Positions 35,079 to 44,817 of a stretch of DNA of 64,000 nucleotides are shown piece after piece. Under the pieces are notes generated by a model. It was given only the letters and a program-made list of their open reading frames with translations, had not been told where the DNA came from and did no database searches. The DNA is from Niastella sp. OAS944. GTDB taxonomy: Bacteria > Bacteroidota > Bacteroidia > Chitinophagales > Chitinophagaceae. Numbering within the stretch: position 1 is the first letter of the stretch; each line of letters opens with the position of its first letter. Made by a program: the position numbers and the translations under genes. The stretch spans positions 434,936 through 498,935 of the forward strand of contig JANUBW010000006.1 in assembly GCA_024809215.1 (NCBI GenBank), in the 5' to 3' direction.

Positions 35079-35674
35079 AGATCATTCTGTGTGGGCTGGA
35101 AGCCAAACTGGTTGAGGCCTGGCGTCAATTTTTTTCCGAAGAAAAGGATGTTGTAATACTGGAAGGCGACATTACAACGGTGGCGTGTGATGCTATTGTT
35201 AGTCCGGCCAATTCATTTGGGTTTATGGATGGCGGGCTCGACTATGCGCTATCAGAAAGATTTGGGTGGGACCTTGAAAAACAGCTTCAACAAATGATCA
35301 AAGACCTGCCGGAAGGTGAATTGCTGGTAGGGCAGGCTATGGTGCTGGAAACGGGTGATAAAATGGTGCGCTTGCTTATTTCGGCCCCAACTATGCGTAT
35401 ACCCACCAATTTCAATATAGATACTTCGGTAAATGCCTATCTGGCCATGAAGGCCATTTTGATAAAGGCAAAAGGCGATGATCGCATATCATCGGTTGCC
35501 ATTCCCGGTCTTTGTACCGGCGTAGGGCGTATGCAACCAATGATTGCCGCCCGCCAAATGTTTCAGGCGTATAAGGAAATTATTCTCGGTGAACGAATGG
35601 ATTTTGCCTCATTTGGCGAGGCGCAAAAATATCACTGGAATATCAATCCGCAGGGTATGATCTGGACGCATTAG
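35075..35674 (+). CDS. Macro-domain (Appr-1''-p processing) protein
   Basis: A 199-residue stand-alone macro domain, expected to bind ADP-ribose or related NAD metabolites and possibly hydrolyse ADP-ribosyl bonds. Seen: D-A-I-V-S-P-A-N-S-F-G near residue 33-43, where the usual V-N-A-A-N is replaced by V-S-P-A-N, then D-G-G-L-D near 46-50 and the phosphate loop I-P-G-L-C-T-G-V-G-R-M near 144-154. The D-G-G-L-D variant is typical of the phage-tail-like macro subgroup. The start codon overlaps the preceding stop (ATGA). The gene faces, tail to tail, a minus-strand operon that contains a crystallin-J1-like small protein. Confidence 0.87.
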   Translation: MKIILCGLEAKLVEAWRQFFSEEKDVVILEGDITTVACDAIVSPANSFGFMDGGLDYALSERFGWDLEKQLQQMIKDLPEGELLVGQAMVLETGDKMVRLLISAPTMRIPTNFNIDTSVNAYLAMKAILIKAKGDDRISSVAIPGLCTGVGRMQPMIAARQMFQAYKEIILGERMDFASFGEAQKYHWNINPQGMIWTH

Positions 35675-35685
35675 AGGTTGGATCT

Positions 35686-36410
35686 CTATTTCGTCACTCC
35701 AATGATCACCCCAAAGTCGCCATCGGTTTGTGTCCAGTTCTTTTCAGGACAGTAAGTACGGGAAACAAAACCATCGAGATAGAGGGCATATTTACAACCC
35801 ATATCCTGAAAGTATTTGGCGAAATCGTAGAAGTTGACATTGTCTTTCGACATGGCGAATACCACTTCACCATTGGGTAAAATACCAACGCCGTTCCTTA
35901 CGTTCGTATTAGAAGAGCCTTTTGTAAAAACTGAATTAATGGCGCCATCTACAATAAGCAATGGGCCAGATTGGGTGGCGTATTTTGTTTTACTGCTTTT
36001 CTTAAAGTCACTGGTTTTACAAATTACGGCCTTGTTATCGGTAGTAATGTAAAACACGCCATTGGGTTGCAGGTAAAAGTTGCCACTTCCCCGGGCCGTG
36101 TTCAATTGCCTTAACTGTTTTGTATTTTCTATATAAAGCCCTAAGGGACTGCGGTCTTCCATATATACATGCCGCCATTCATGGCAAAAAGCAGCTTCTT
36201 GTTTTTGCTTTCAACCCAGGTTTTCAAGTTGCCAAGACTGTTGAACAGTTCGTTTTTGTCGTTTTTCCAATATAATCTCAGATCACTTTTCTTTACATCG
36301 ACGTTATAAGTTACAAATAAGTCGCTGTCTTGCCGGCCGGTTGAAAAGCGCATACTGGCGCTCCCTGCTATCAAGATAAGCGTAAACGTGAAAAGTGCTT
36401 TTAAATTCAT
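35686..36410 (-). pseudogene. Phosphodiester glycosidase (DUF2233/NAGPA) gene with a 2-base frameshift
   Basis: Two abutting frames together make one normal family member of about 240 residues. Frame one (36410 to about 36164) encodes a signal peptide and the start of the domain up to M-N-G-G-M-Y. Frame two continues M-E-D-R-S-P-L-G-L-Y-I-E-N to the end at 35686. The break lies at the alternating ATATATA run 36161-36167; removing one AT pair restores an uninterrupted frame through the family's conserved junction. Either the gene is inactivated, or the run is phase-variable, or the two bases are a sequencing error. The intact family cleaves sugar-phosphodiester bonds or acts in exopolysaccharide metabolism. 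It follows the crystallin-J1-like gene by five bases. Confidence 0.8.
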
Positions 36411-36415
36411 GGCTT

Positions 36416-36766
36416 CTATTTAAACTCCTTAGTAATCTCAATCAACCCCACTATATTACTGTTGAACTCATCCATTTCTTCGGCAGGCACCCATAGTTCA
36501 TCGTGTATTTCACCACCTACGTTTTGGATCTCGAACTTACTTAAATAGTCGCTGTTGACTGCAAATTTTGTTACATAGCCAGCGCCGTATGCAGGTACAT
36601 TCCAATCTCTTGATATTTGAATGGCGTATTCTTCATTCATTACAGGATAAAAAATAGGCTGCTCCGGCAGCCGGGGTGGAAATTCCTTCCAGCCTGATTG
36701 TTCAATCAATACCAGTTCCTGCGGTCCTACCGGGCGATAGAGTATTGTTACGTTTGTTGGTTGCAT
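36416..36766 (-). CDS. Small 'ADP-ribosylation/crystallin J1'-like protein
   Basis: A 116-residue cytoplasmic protein with no signal or membrane segment. The pattern Y-R-P-V-G-x-x-E-L near the N-terminus, F-P-P-R-L-P-x-Q-P-I-F-Y-P-V-x-N-E-E-Y-A in the first third and E-L-W-V-P-A-E-E-M near residue 90 match a widespread small family that is often labelled 'ADP-ribosylation/crystallin J1' in databases. That label is weakly founded and the function is unknown. It lies in an operon between the NHL-propeller gene (15-base gap) and the frameshifted DUF2233 gene. Confidence 0.75.
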   Translation of the reverse strand: MQPTNVTILYRPVGPQELVLIEQSGWKEFPPRLPEQPIFYPVMNEEYAIQISRDWNVPAYGAGYVTKFAVNSDYLSKFEIQNVGGEIHDELWVPAEEMDEFNSNIVGLIEITKEFK

Positions 36767-36781
36767 ATAGACAAAAATAGA

Positions 36782-37795
36782 TCAATGTTCTGGTACCTTA
36801 CTAAATTTTTGTAAGGTATTACCCAGTATATCGCAAGTGTAAATGTTTTCTTCGGTATCTATGGCCAAATCGTGGTACCAGCAGGTATTGCCCTTGTAAT
36901 TACCACTTCTGCCAAATCTCGTTTGAATATCACCGCCTGTATTGAAAATAAATACGTCTGATCCCCGGTGCTTTAGTTTCAAAAAGGAAAAATCATCAAC
37001 CGCATATAATTTTGTCTTGTTTAAACTTACTGCACAAATGTTTCCAAAGGAGGGGTCGGTTATTTGTTTTATAAAGTTTCCGTTTGAATCAAACTGCTGT
37101 ATGCGGTTGTTTTCGCGGTCGGCCACATATACATTGCCTTTTTCGTTCAAACAAATACCATGTGGTAGATCAAATTCGCCTTCGCCGTTTCCTTTCTTAC
37201 CCCATTGAAACAGGTATCTACCGGTTGACGAAAATTTTATTACTCTGTTATTGCCATAGCCGTCGCTAACATAAAAGAAGCCATCACGTGCAACGGCTAC
37301 GTCTGTGGGTTTATTAAAATGCGAGCTGTCGTTCCCCGAAACTTTTGCTTCTCCAAGTTTCATCAACAGCTGCCCTTCATGACTGAACTTGAATACCTGG
37401 TGAAGGCCAACATCTGTTACCCAAATGTTATTCTCTTTATCTACCGCAAGCCCATGCGGCATTATAAAAAGACTGTCACCCCAGCTGTTCAATAGTTTTC
37501 CTGTATTTCTGTCAATGATCAATATCGTTTTGGTCTTTATTGTTTCGGAAGGCATAGGCCCTAGTAATGGCCATTTCCTGTTTGCCCTATGAAAAACAAC
37601 TATGTTCTCATTAGTGTCTAGGTCTATGCCGGTGGGGTTGCCCAAAAGTAGTTCTCGCGGCAGCGCAGGCCAGTTCTTTACAAGTTCATATTGGGTGGTA
37701 TCATTGCCTTTACCTGTTTTAACTGGTTGTAAAATATAGGCCAGCAATGTAACTGCAATAAGGAAGAAAATGAGGATGAATACTTTTTTTATCAT
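36782..37795 (-). CDS. NHL-repeat six-bladed beta-propeller protein
   Basis: A 337-residue exported or membrane-anchored propeller. One hydrophobic segment at residues 4-24 (signal anchor or signal peptide) is followed by NHL repeats of the form G-x-F-x-x-P-x-G-I-x-V-D/N-x-x-G-N-V-Y-V-A-D-x-x-N-N-R-I-Q-x-F; four to five are clear between about 50 and 335. Similar architecture occurs in peptidylamidoglycolate lyase-like and generic binding propellers; no catalytic metal site was recognised. First gene of a three-gene minus-strand operon, with a TAAATTTG box 54 bases upstream. Confidence 0.85.
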   Translation of the reverse strand: MIKKVFILIFFLIAVTLLAYILQPVKTGKGNDTTQYELVKNWPALPRELLLGNPTGIDLDTNENIVVFHRANRKWPLLGPMPSETIKTKTILIIDRNTGKLLNSWGDSLFIMPHGLAVDKENNIWVTDVGLHQVFKFSHEGQLLMKLGEAKVSGNDSSHFNKPTDVAVARDGFFYVSDGYGNNRVIKFSSTGRYLFQWGKKGNGEGEFDLPHGICLNEKGNVYVADRENNRIQQFDSNGNFIKQITDPSFGNICAVSLNKTKLYAVDDFSFLKLKHRGSDVFIFNTGGDIQTRFGRSGNYKGNTCWYHDLAIDTEENIYTCDILGNTLQKFSKVPEH

Positions 37796-37848
37796 TTGTC
37801 AGTAGCCTGAATGAGGCAAAACAGTATTACAAGTTTGTACATAATATG

Positions 37849-37856
37849 CAAATTTA
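37849..37856 (-). promoter_or_regulatory. Candidate -7 box for the NHL operon
   Basis: TAAATTTG on the minus strand matches TAnnTTTG exactly and lies 54 bases before the start codon. No TTG is found 17-19 bases upstream, so only half of the consensus is present. Confidence 0.35.
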
Positions 37857-38064
37857 AAAATCTCCCCCCATAAACATCGATCTTTTTAGGAAGGTAACAT
37901 CTAAGTGTATACCTTAAATTTCTTATATGTTATTTGTTTATAATTACAATTAAGTTCATTCCTGCTCAGGCACTTGCAGCTGTTATAAACGTAATTGCGA
38001 CATATTTCAAAATGCACAGCCTGCCAGTGGGGATACCGGCAGTCAAATATCCAAGTCCAGTACT

Positions 38065-38664
38065 ATGAACAACCATTATGCACATGAGGGGCCAACAACC
38101 TTGTCATTAAATTATGCGGATAGGCATAAACAAAAGCGACTTGTTAAACGGCGTTATAAAGCAATAATAATAGTTACCATTCTATTGTTCTCTCACCTGT
38201 ACGAGGCCTGGGCGCAAAATGCCTACGCCGTTCACGCCAATATAATTTACCACTTTACCAAATACATCAACTGGCCCGACGACAGAAAAACGGGCGAGTT
38301 TGTAATTGGTGTAGTTGGGGATACGCCTTTATACGACGAGCTGAAGAATTTCACCTCTAAAAGATCTGCGGCCGGGCAGCCCATCGTTGTCAAAAGATTC
38401 TCAACAAACGCCTCACTCTACAATTGCCATATACTTTTTGTTGCCGACGAATCGAGCAGTAATATTAAACGCATAGCCGCCACTACGGCCAATACACCTA
38501 CACTGCTTGTTACCGAATCGGAAGGGTTATCGCGCAAAGGGGCCTGTATCAATTTTGTGCTGGTCGATGATCGGCTGAAGCTGGAGATCAATAAAACCAA
38601 TATTGAAAGTCGCAGCCTCGACATTGCTTCGGAACTTTTGAGCCTGGGTATTATAGTAAAATAA
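38065..38664 (+). CDS. YfiR-family (DUF4154) periplasmic protein
   Basis: A 199-residue protein with an unusually long basic lead, a hydrophobic segment at about 33-50, cleavage likely after A-W-A-Q, then the DUF4154 domain starting A-V-H-A-N-I-I-Y-H-F-T-K-Y-I-N-W-P, the family's hallmark. In Pseudomonas YfiR is a periplasmic repressor of the diguanylate cyclase YfiN. Here no GGDEF gene is near; the next genes are a TonB receptor (16-base gap) and a hybrid histidine kinase, so it may instead modulate the kinase sensor region. This is inference. Confidence 0.88.
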   Translation: MNNHYAHEGPTTLSLNYADRHKQKRLVKRRYKAIIIVTILLFSHLYEAWAQNAYAVHANIIYHFTKYINWPDDRKTGEFVIGVVGDTPLYDELKNFTSKRSAAGQPIVVKRFSTNASLYNCHILFVADESSSNIKRIAATTANTPTLLVTESEGLSRKGACINFVLVDDRLKLEINKTNIESRSLDIASELLSLGIIVK

Positions 38665-38680
38665 AGAGTTTAACAAAACC

Positions 38681-40876
38681 ATGATACAATCTGTAAGCCG
38701 GAAATTATTTTCGGTATCTATTGCTGTAAGTTGTTTAATAATAACTGCCAGGGGGCAGGCCGATACTGCTTTCCATAACACCTATGATGGCATGAGCCTG
38801 AAGGACCTGTTGAATGTAAAGATCGTTTCGGCATCCAAATCGGCCGAGTCGTTGTTCGATGCGCCATTGTCGGCCTCAGTAATTATGAAGGAGGATATCA
38901 TGAAAAGCGGCGCCACCTCTATTATGGAGGCATTGCGCCTGGTGCCGGGCTTTATCGTTCGGGAACAAAGCAATGGCAATTACGATATTCATTTGCGGGG
39001 TATGGATAATGTTCCGCCCTATGCCTCTTTTTCGCTTACCTCCAATACCACTACGCTGGTAATGATCGACAATCACCCCATATACAGTTACCTGCATGGC
39101 GGCACCTTTTGGGAAACCCTGCCCATTGGCATGAACGATGTAGAAAGGATAGAAGTAGTGCGCGGCCCCGCGGCGGCTTTATATGGGCCTAATGCGGTGA
39201 ACGGCGTTATCAATATCATTACAAAGGACCTTGATAAACGGGGCTGGTATGCAACGGTAAACAATCGCCAGGGCACTAATCATACTTACCTCAACAATGC
39301 TTCAGTTGGATATAAGTTTAACAAGGTTAGCATTATCGCCTCTGGTAACTACCAGCATCGCGACCGCTCGCAATCTGGCTACTATGAATATTACAGGGAT
39401 CAATGGTTTGAGCATCCTGACTATATGATCAAAATGACAACCGATACGGTAAAAGACCTGCAGACCCATTATCCCCATCACAATACCTCGATGGAGAAAC
39501 TTGCCGGTAATTTATTTGTGAATTATCGTCTGTCGGCGAAAGATAAACTCAGTCTTTCTACCGGTATGCAACACTCCATATCTCAACGGGTTTCTGTTGA
39601 GAACGGGTTTACACCACTGTCATTTGTACAATCAGATACCCGGTATGCCGACCTGCGTGGGAACATAAAAGATTTCTCCATTCAGCTGTCGCACAACAGC
39701 GGTACACAAAACGTTGAGTTTACGCCTGGTAATAAATATGATTTCAGCATCTTTCATGGGAATGTTGAATACAATTATATAAAAAGAACTCTTTCAATAA
39801 AACCTGGCTTCAGCTATCAAAGTGCGGTTTATGATGACGGAAAGTATGCCGATACAATGCTTAAGAACGGTTTGTTCAATGCCCGCGGACTGATCACCAC
39901 AGCAACGGCTTACCTGCGCAGTGAATACAAACTGTTCAATAATGCACTGAGGCTGGTGGGCGGATTGGCTATAAGCAAATTCAATTATCCCGATACGGCG
40001 TATTTGTCGTACCAGCTGGCTGCCACCTTTAAGCTGAACAAGAATAACCTGGTAAGGGCGGTGTTCTCAAGCGCGCCACGCTCATCAACTGTTTACAATA
40101 CCTATGTGGCCCAGGCCTTTTATACAATTCCAACAGGAGTTAACCGCTGGGAATCAATGGCCATAATTGGTAACAAAGACCTGAAATTACTTACTGCAAA
40201 AATGATCGAACTGGGATATCGCAGTGAAATTAGCCGTCATGTAAGTGTTGATGCAGAATTGTTCCGTATTCATTCACATAACTATAGTTTACAGGTTTAT
40301 CACAATCCTTATGATATCATCTATGGCGCCGATACGGTGAACATGTCGCCTATTATGACCACCAATTTACCCATGCAATTAAATCAAACGGGTGTTACGG
40401 TGTCTGTTACAATTGATGTTCGCAAGTTGAAGATAAAACCGTTTGTAACCTGGCAGCAAACGATCATAAAAGATTTCGTGGCTTCTGATCTTATGCCAAA
40501 CGTGGTACCCGGTGCAACCGATATTTATTCAGGTATTGGTAACAGCAGCGTACTTAATAGCACACCTGCATTATATGGAGGCGCAACAGTTGATTATAAA
40601 TTAGCCAGAAAACTGAATGTAAATCTCAGCACCTATTTCTTTACCAAACAGGAGTATCATCATATTTCCGGAATTCTATTGAATAATTCAGTACAGGGTA
40701 CCGACAGGATAGCAGGGAAATTTATTCTGAATGCAAATGTATCGTATGAACCGGTTAAAGGGCTTATGTTATTCTGTGCCGGCAGGAACCTATTGAATCA
40801 AACTGTCCGTGAGTTTTATTATACCGATAAAGTGCCGCTTATGCTGATGGGCGGTTTTAGTTACAAGTTGCCATAA
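38681..40876 (+). CDS. TonB-dependent receptor linked to YfiR and a histidine kinase
   Basis: A 731-residue outer-membrane receptor. Signal peptide (cleavage near A-R-G-Q-A), a short D-L-L-N-V-K-I-V-S-A-S-K lead, plug domain (about 50-165, with A-L-R-L-V-P-G-F-I-V-R and V-E-R-I-E-V-V-R-G-P-A-A), barrel to the C-terminus ending G-G-F-S-Y-K-L-P. It lacks the carboxypeptidase-like and STN extensions of the SusC proteins, so it is a colicin I/vitamin B12-type receptor rather than a SusC. Substrate unknown. It sits 16 bases after yfiR and 18 before the kinase gene, so uptake and signalling are probably coupled. Confidence 0.9.
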   Translation: MIQSVSRKLFSVSIAVSCLIITARGQADTAFHNTYDGMSLKDLLNVKIVSASKSAESLFDAPLSASVIMKEDIMKSGATSIMEALRLVPGFIVREQSNGNYDIHLRGMDNVPPYASFSLTSNTTTLVMIDNHPIYSYLHGGTFWETLPIGMNDVERIEVVRGPAAALYGPNAVNGVINIITKDLDKRGWYATVNNRQGTNHTYLNNASVGYKFNKVSIIASGNYQHRDRSQSGYYEYYRDQWFEHPDYMIKMTTDTVKDLQTHYPHHNTSMEKLAGNLFVNYRLSAKDKLSLSTGMQHSISQRVSVENGFTPLSFVQSDTRYADLRGNIKDFSIQLSHNSGTQNVEFTPGNKYDFSIFHGNVEYNYIKRTLSIKPGFSYQSAVYDDGKYADTMLKNGLFNARGLITTATAYLRSEYKLFNNALRLVGGLAISKFNYPDTAYLSYQLAATFKLNKNNLVRAVFSSAPRSSTVYNTYVAQAFYTIPTGVNRWESMAIIGNKDLKLLTAKMIELGYRSEISRHVSVDAELFRIHSHNYSLQVYHNPYDIIYGADTVNMSPIMTTNLPMQLNQTGVTVSVTIDVRKLKIKPFVTWQQTIIKDFVASDLMPNVVPGATDIYSGIGNSSVLNSTPALYGGATVDYKLARKLNVNLSTYFFTKQEYHHISGILLNNSVQGTDRIAGKFILNANVSYEPVKGLMLFCAGRNLLNQTVREFYYTDKVPLMLMGGFSYKLP

Positions 40877-40894
40877 ATCCTATTGAAAGATCCT

Positions 40895-43800
40895 ATGAAA
40901 TTAAGTATCAAACAAAGAATAGCTTTTAGTTTCTGGTTTTTGGGCGGCATATTTATAATAAACGGGTTTATTACCATCGTTACACTTATCAGGAACCATA
41001 AACATTCTGAAAAAATATCGAATGTAGTACTGCCTGGGCTGCAAAGTATCGAAGACCTCAATACAGTGTTGTTGAAGTCGAAAATGTACACCAGTAACTG
41101 GGTGTTCCTGCGATCGGGCCAGGAAGATAAAACGCAGCTGAAAAAGATCCATGAAACGGAATATTATGATATAAAGAAAACGATAGCCAGTTATACCAGC
41201 AACTGGGGGCAGAAAAAGATCAATGACAGCCTGCAAAAGGTGTTTGTTCGTTTTGAACAATTACTTGTTGTTGAAAAGGAGATCATGAGCGCCCTGCAAA
41301 AGTTTAGTGACTATGACGACCCTGTGACCAAACTGGAAGCTGAAAGAAAGATAGAAGACGAGGTACTGCCGCAATCTGCGGCTATTATGCATTCGCTTAA
41401 TGATATTCATGCCATGGGCGAAATGTACCTGGCGCAGCAGAATAAAAAACTGGCAGAGTCGCGGTACAATTTGCGGGCGTTTATTATAGTATTATCCGTG
41501 TGCATTGTAATGATCGGCTTTCTGCTTTCCCTGTATTTTTCAAAAAAGATCATTGAGCCCATAGCCCGCATACGCAACATAGTGAACGACCTGGGCAAGG
41601 GTATAACCAGTAAACTCAACTATAAGAATGCCGATAATGAAATAGGTGAAATGATGGTGGCGGTGAACAACCTGTCGGAGAAATTACAGGTCACCAGCCT
41701 GTTTGCACATGAAATAGGTATGCGCAATTTTAATATGCCTTTTGACCCATTGAGCGAAGAAGATACATTGGGCAAGGCGCTTATTGCCATGCGCGACAAC
41801 CTGAAGACCAGCGAAAAGGAATTGCTGGCTGCCAACTGGCGTCTGCAAAAGAAAGACCATCTTTTACAAACTGTTGCTGAAGCTACGCATGAGCTCATAA
41901 GTAATAATGATCCCAATAAGGCCATTGAAAAGGCTATGCGTTCATTGGGTAAAGGCATCAATGCCGATGGTATAAACATCTACACCATTCGTGTTGATGA
42001 TGGAGAAAATAAGTTGTATGCCGATTCGTTTATGCGCTGGTTGCAAACTACCGATGAAGTTGAATTTAAATCGCCTTTTTATTACGATACCCGGCATATG
42101 CCCAACGCCATAAAAGCACTTGGCAATAATGAGGTGTTCTCGCGCCTTACCAGGGATGTGGATGATGACGATTTGCGTCAGTTATTCGAAAGCAGGAACA
42201 TTAAGTCGGTAGCTGCATTGCCTGTTTTTGTAATGGACCAGTTTTGGGGCTTTATTGCTTTAAGCAATAATTATGAGCGGGTGTGGACGGAAACCGAATT
42301 CTCTATTCTTAAATCATTTGCCGTTACCATGGGTACAGCCATCGGGCGTATTCGCATGGAAAAACAACTGATAGTGGCAAAGGACAATGCCGAAGCCGCC
42401 AGCAAAGCAAAAAGCGAATTTATGGCCAATATGAGCCATGAGCTGCGTACGCCCATGAATGGTATTATTGGGTTTACCGATCTGGTGCTTACAACCGATC
42501 TGCAAAAAGGGCAGCGTGAGTATTTAAGAAATGTAAGTAAGTCGGCCTACAGCCTGTTGAATATTATCAATGACATTCTCGACTTCTCTAAAATTGAAGC
42601 GGGTAAGCTGTTGATAGATGAAGTGCCTTTTAACCTGGCAGAGCTGGTAGAAGATACCGTTGACCTTATTTCAATAAAAGCAGAGGAAAAGGGTCTTGAG
42701 CTGGTTTGTTATGTTGACCCGTTGTTGCCGTCACAGTTGCTGGGCGACCCTATTCGCATAAAACAGGTATTGACAAACCTGATGGGCAATGCGGTAAAAT
42801 TTACTAACCAGGGCGAAGTAGTGGTGCATTTGCAATCGGGCACAAAGTATATAAAGAACGATCTTACTTATACTGATGTAAGTATTACGGTAAAAGATAC
42901 CGGTATCGGTATTGCAAGGGATAAGCTCGATGCTATTTTTGAAAGTTTTACCCAGGCCGATAATTCAACCACCCGCAAGTATGGCGGTACGGGTTTAGGG
43001 TTAACCATTTCAAAAAGCCTGGTAGATCTTATGGGTGGCGCATTAAGCGTGGAAAGCGAACCGGTAGTAGGTAGTTCATTTTCGTTCAGCCTGTCGCTGC
43101 AGGTAATGAATGAAGCATCGCAGGTTGCGTTTGAATCGAAGCCATTGTTACGCGAAGTGTTGATCATAGATGACAATGAAACCAACTGCAAACTGATGCG
43201 GGGTATTTTCGATCACCTGCAAATACCTTGTAAAGTTTGTACCAACGGGCCCGAAGCCCTGTTATTGATAGCGGAAGCTATTGATAAAAATGAGCCATAC
43301 GATCTCATTATTACCGATCACCAAATGCCGGTAATGGATGGCATAACCCTGGTGAAAGAAATAAAGGTGCTATTGAAAGGGCGTACTGAACCTTTTATCT
43401 TAATGTTATCGTCGTTGGAGAAAACCGTGTTTCAGCATGAGGCGGAAAGTATTGGTATTGATAAGTTCCTGTCGAAACCAGTGAAGTTGAATGATCTGAA
43501 CAAGCTGCTGGCTGCTAGCTTTAACAAAGCCAGGGCCGGCGATCACAAGGAACATATTCCTGCCATTCAGGAGTTTTCGGCTACAACAAAAATACTGGTA
43601 GTGGAAGATGAGCCGGTGAACCTGTTCCTGATCTCTGAAGTGTTGCGAAAAATGGGTGCAGAGGTTATAACGGCCGGTGATGGGAACGAAGCGGTAGATA
43701 TGCTATTGGAGCATAACCCGGCCCTGATCTTTATGGATATCAATATGCCGGAGGTAGATGGCTTTATGGCAACTGAGAATATTAGAAATTTACCTACGCA

Positions 43801-43990
43801 TCACCGACATGTACCTGTTGTTGCGTTAACGGCCGATGCCATGAAGGAAGATAAAGAACGCTGTTTGGAATCGGGCATGAACGATTATATTTCAAAACCT
43901 TTCAAGCTGGAAGAAATATATGCGGTTATAAATAAGTATTGTCCCATGCTTGAGCAAAGATCACAAACGCCGGAGAAAACAACCATGTAA
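40895..43990 (+). CDS. Hybrid sensor histidine kinase with two receiver domains
   Basis: A 1031-residue inner-membrane kinase. The ATG at 40895 is used rather than a TTG four codons earlier. Order: transmembrane helix (about 9-32), periplasmic four-helix sensor (about 35-190), second transmembrane helix (about 193-215), HAMP (about 217-270), GAF-like domain (about 330-490), HisKA with M-S-H-E-L-R-T-P near 515, HATPase with G-T-G-L-G-L near 705, receiver 1 (about 755-875; D in I-I-T-D-H-Q-M-P), receiver 2 (about 900-1020; D in F-M-D-I-N-M-P). No DNA-binding output. Third gene of the YfiR-TonB receptor unit. Its 3' end is two bases from the convergent cheR stop. Confidence 0.93.
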   Translation: MKLSIKQRIAFSFWFLGGIFIINGFITIVTLIRNHKHSEKISNVVLPGLQSIEDLNTVLLKSKMYTSNWVFLRSGQEDKTQLKKIHETEYYDIKKTIASYTSNWGQKKINDSLQKVFVRFEQLLVVEKEIMSALQKFSDYDDPVTKLEAERKIEDEVLPQSAAIMHSLNDIHAMGEMYLAQQNKKLAESRYNLRAFIIVLSVCIVMIGFLLSLYFSKKIIEPIARIRNIVNDLGKGITSKLNYKNADNEIGEMMVAVNNLSEKLQVTSLFAHEIGMRNFNMPFDPLSEEDTLGKALIAMRDNLKTSEKELLAANWRLQKKDHLLQTVAEATHELISNNDPNKAIEKAMRSLGKGINADGINIYTIRVDDGENKLYADSFMRWLQTTDEVEFKSPFYYDTRHMPNAIKALGNNEVFSRLTRDVDDDDLRQLFESRNIKSVAALPVFVMDQFWGFIALSNNYERVWTETEFSILKSFAVTMGTAIGRIRMEKQLIVAKDNAEAASKAKSEFMANMSHELRTPMNGIIGFTDLVLTTDLQKGQREYLRNVSKSAYSLLNIINDILDFSKIEAGKLLIDEVPFNLAELVEDTVDLISIKAEEKGLELVCYVDPLLPSQLLGDPIRIKQVLTNLMGNAVKFTNQGEVVVHLQSGTKYIKNDLTYTDVSITVKDTGIGIARDKLDAIFESFTQADNSTTRKYGGTGLGLTISKSLVDLMGGALSVESEPVVGSSFSFSLSLQVMNEASQVAFESKPLLREVLIIDDNETNCKLMRGIFDHLQIPCKVCTNGPEALLLIAEAIDKNEPYDLIITDHQMPVMDGITLVKEIKVLLKGRTEPFILMLSSLEKTVFQHEAESIGIDKFLSKPVKLNDLNKLLAASFNKARAGDHKEHIPAIQEFSATTKILVVEDEPVNLFLISEVLRKMGAEVITAGDGNEAVDMLLEHNPALIFMDINMPEVDGFMATENIRNLPTHHRHVPVVALTADAMKEDKERCLESGMNDYISKPFKLEEIYAVINKYCPMLEQRSQTPEKTTM

Positions 43991-43992
43991 TG

Positions 43993-44808
43993 TTAACGGT
44001 CCATTTTACGCCAGATCTTTTCCTTTTGCGCAAACGGGGTATATTTAGATGCTACGGCTGAAAAGCGCAGGCTTTCTTTTGAGCCCAGTATCAGATAGCC
44101 CAGTTTTTCGAGGCTGTTATCGAACAAGGTGAGCACTTTATCCTGAAGTACTTTATCGAAGTATATAAGCACATTGCGGCAAATGATGATCTGGAATTCG
44201 TTGAACGATCTGTCTGAGGCCAGGTTGTGTGTAGCCACCACCATTTTGGTTCGAAAGCGGTCATCAAATTTGGCCCATTCGTATTTGGCGGTATAATAAG
44301 TTGAGAAATCTTTTTTACCGCCGGCAGCAATATAGTTCTCGGAATACTGTTTCATTTGCGACAGCGGAAAAATACCCAGGTTTATATTTTCTATTACAGC
44401 AGGGTTGAGGTCGGTAGCGTATAGCAATGATTTGTGCAACAGGTTGGCTTCTTCCAGCATAATGGCCATAGAGTACACTTCTTCGCCTGTTGAGCAACCG
44501 GCATGCCAGATCCTTATAAACGGGTGAGTGGCCAGCACTGGAAGTATCTGTTCCCTGATGGCCTTAAAGACCATCGGGTCGCGGAACATTTCGGTTACAT
44601 TTACTGTAAGTTGCTGTACAAGATGATTGAAGTACCCTGCGTCGCTCTTTACTTTATATAACAATTCTGCAAAACTGGGAATGCGGTCTATAACCATTAC
44701 CCGGTTCACTCTTCTTTTTAATGAAGCCTTTGCGTAATTGCCAAAATCATAGCCATATAGCTCAAACAGGGTGGCAATAAGCAGGTCCAGCTCGTGCTCT
44801 TTGATCAT
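43993..44808 (-). CDS. cheR: CheR-type SAM-dependent protein methyltransferase
   Basis: A 271-residue chemoreceptor-type O-methyltransferase. N-terminal helical domain (about 1-70) recognises the substrate. The Rossmann domain shows the SAM motif W-H-A-G-C-S-T-G-E-E-V-Y-S near residue 100-112 and the family's C-R-N-V-L-I-Y-F near 212-219. Normal length. It follows the triple-receiver kinase gene by nine bases. In the window there is neither a CheB methylesterase nor a methyl-accepting receptor, so its target is unclear; in Bacteroidota CheR often sits with hybrid kinases of unknown output rather than with flagellar chemotaxis. Confidence 0.92.
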   Translation of the reverse strand: MIKEHELDLLIATLFELYGYDFGNYAKASLKRRVNRVMVIDRIPSFAELLYKVKSDAGYFNHLVQQLTVNVTEMFRDPMVFKAIREQILPVLATHPFIRIWHAGCSTGEEVYSMAIMLEEANLLHKSLLYATDLNPAVIENINLGIFPLSQMKQYSENYIAAGGKKDFSTYYTAKYEWAKFDDRFRTKMVVATHNLASDRSFNEFQIIICRNVLIYFDKVLQDKVLTLFDNSLEKLGYLILGSKESLRFSAVASKYTPFAQKEKIWRKMDR

Positions 44809-44817
44809 TGGTTAAAG

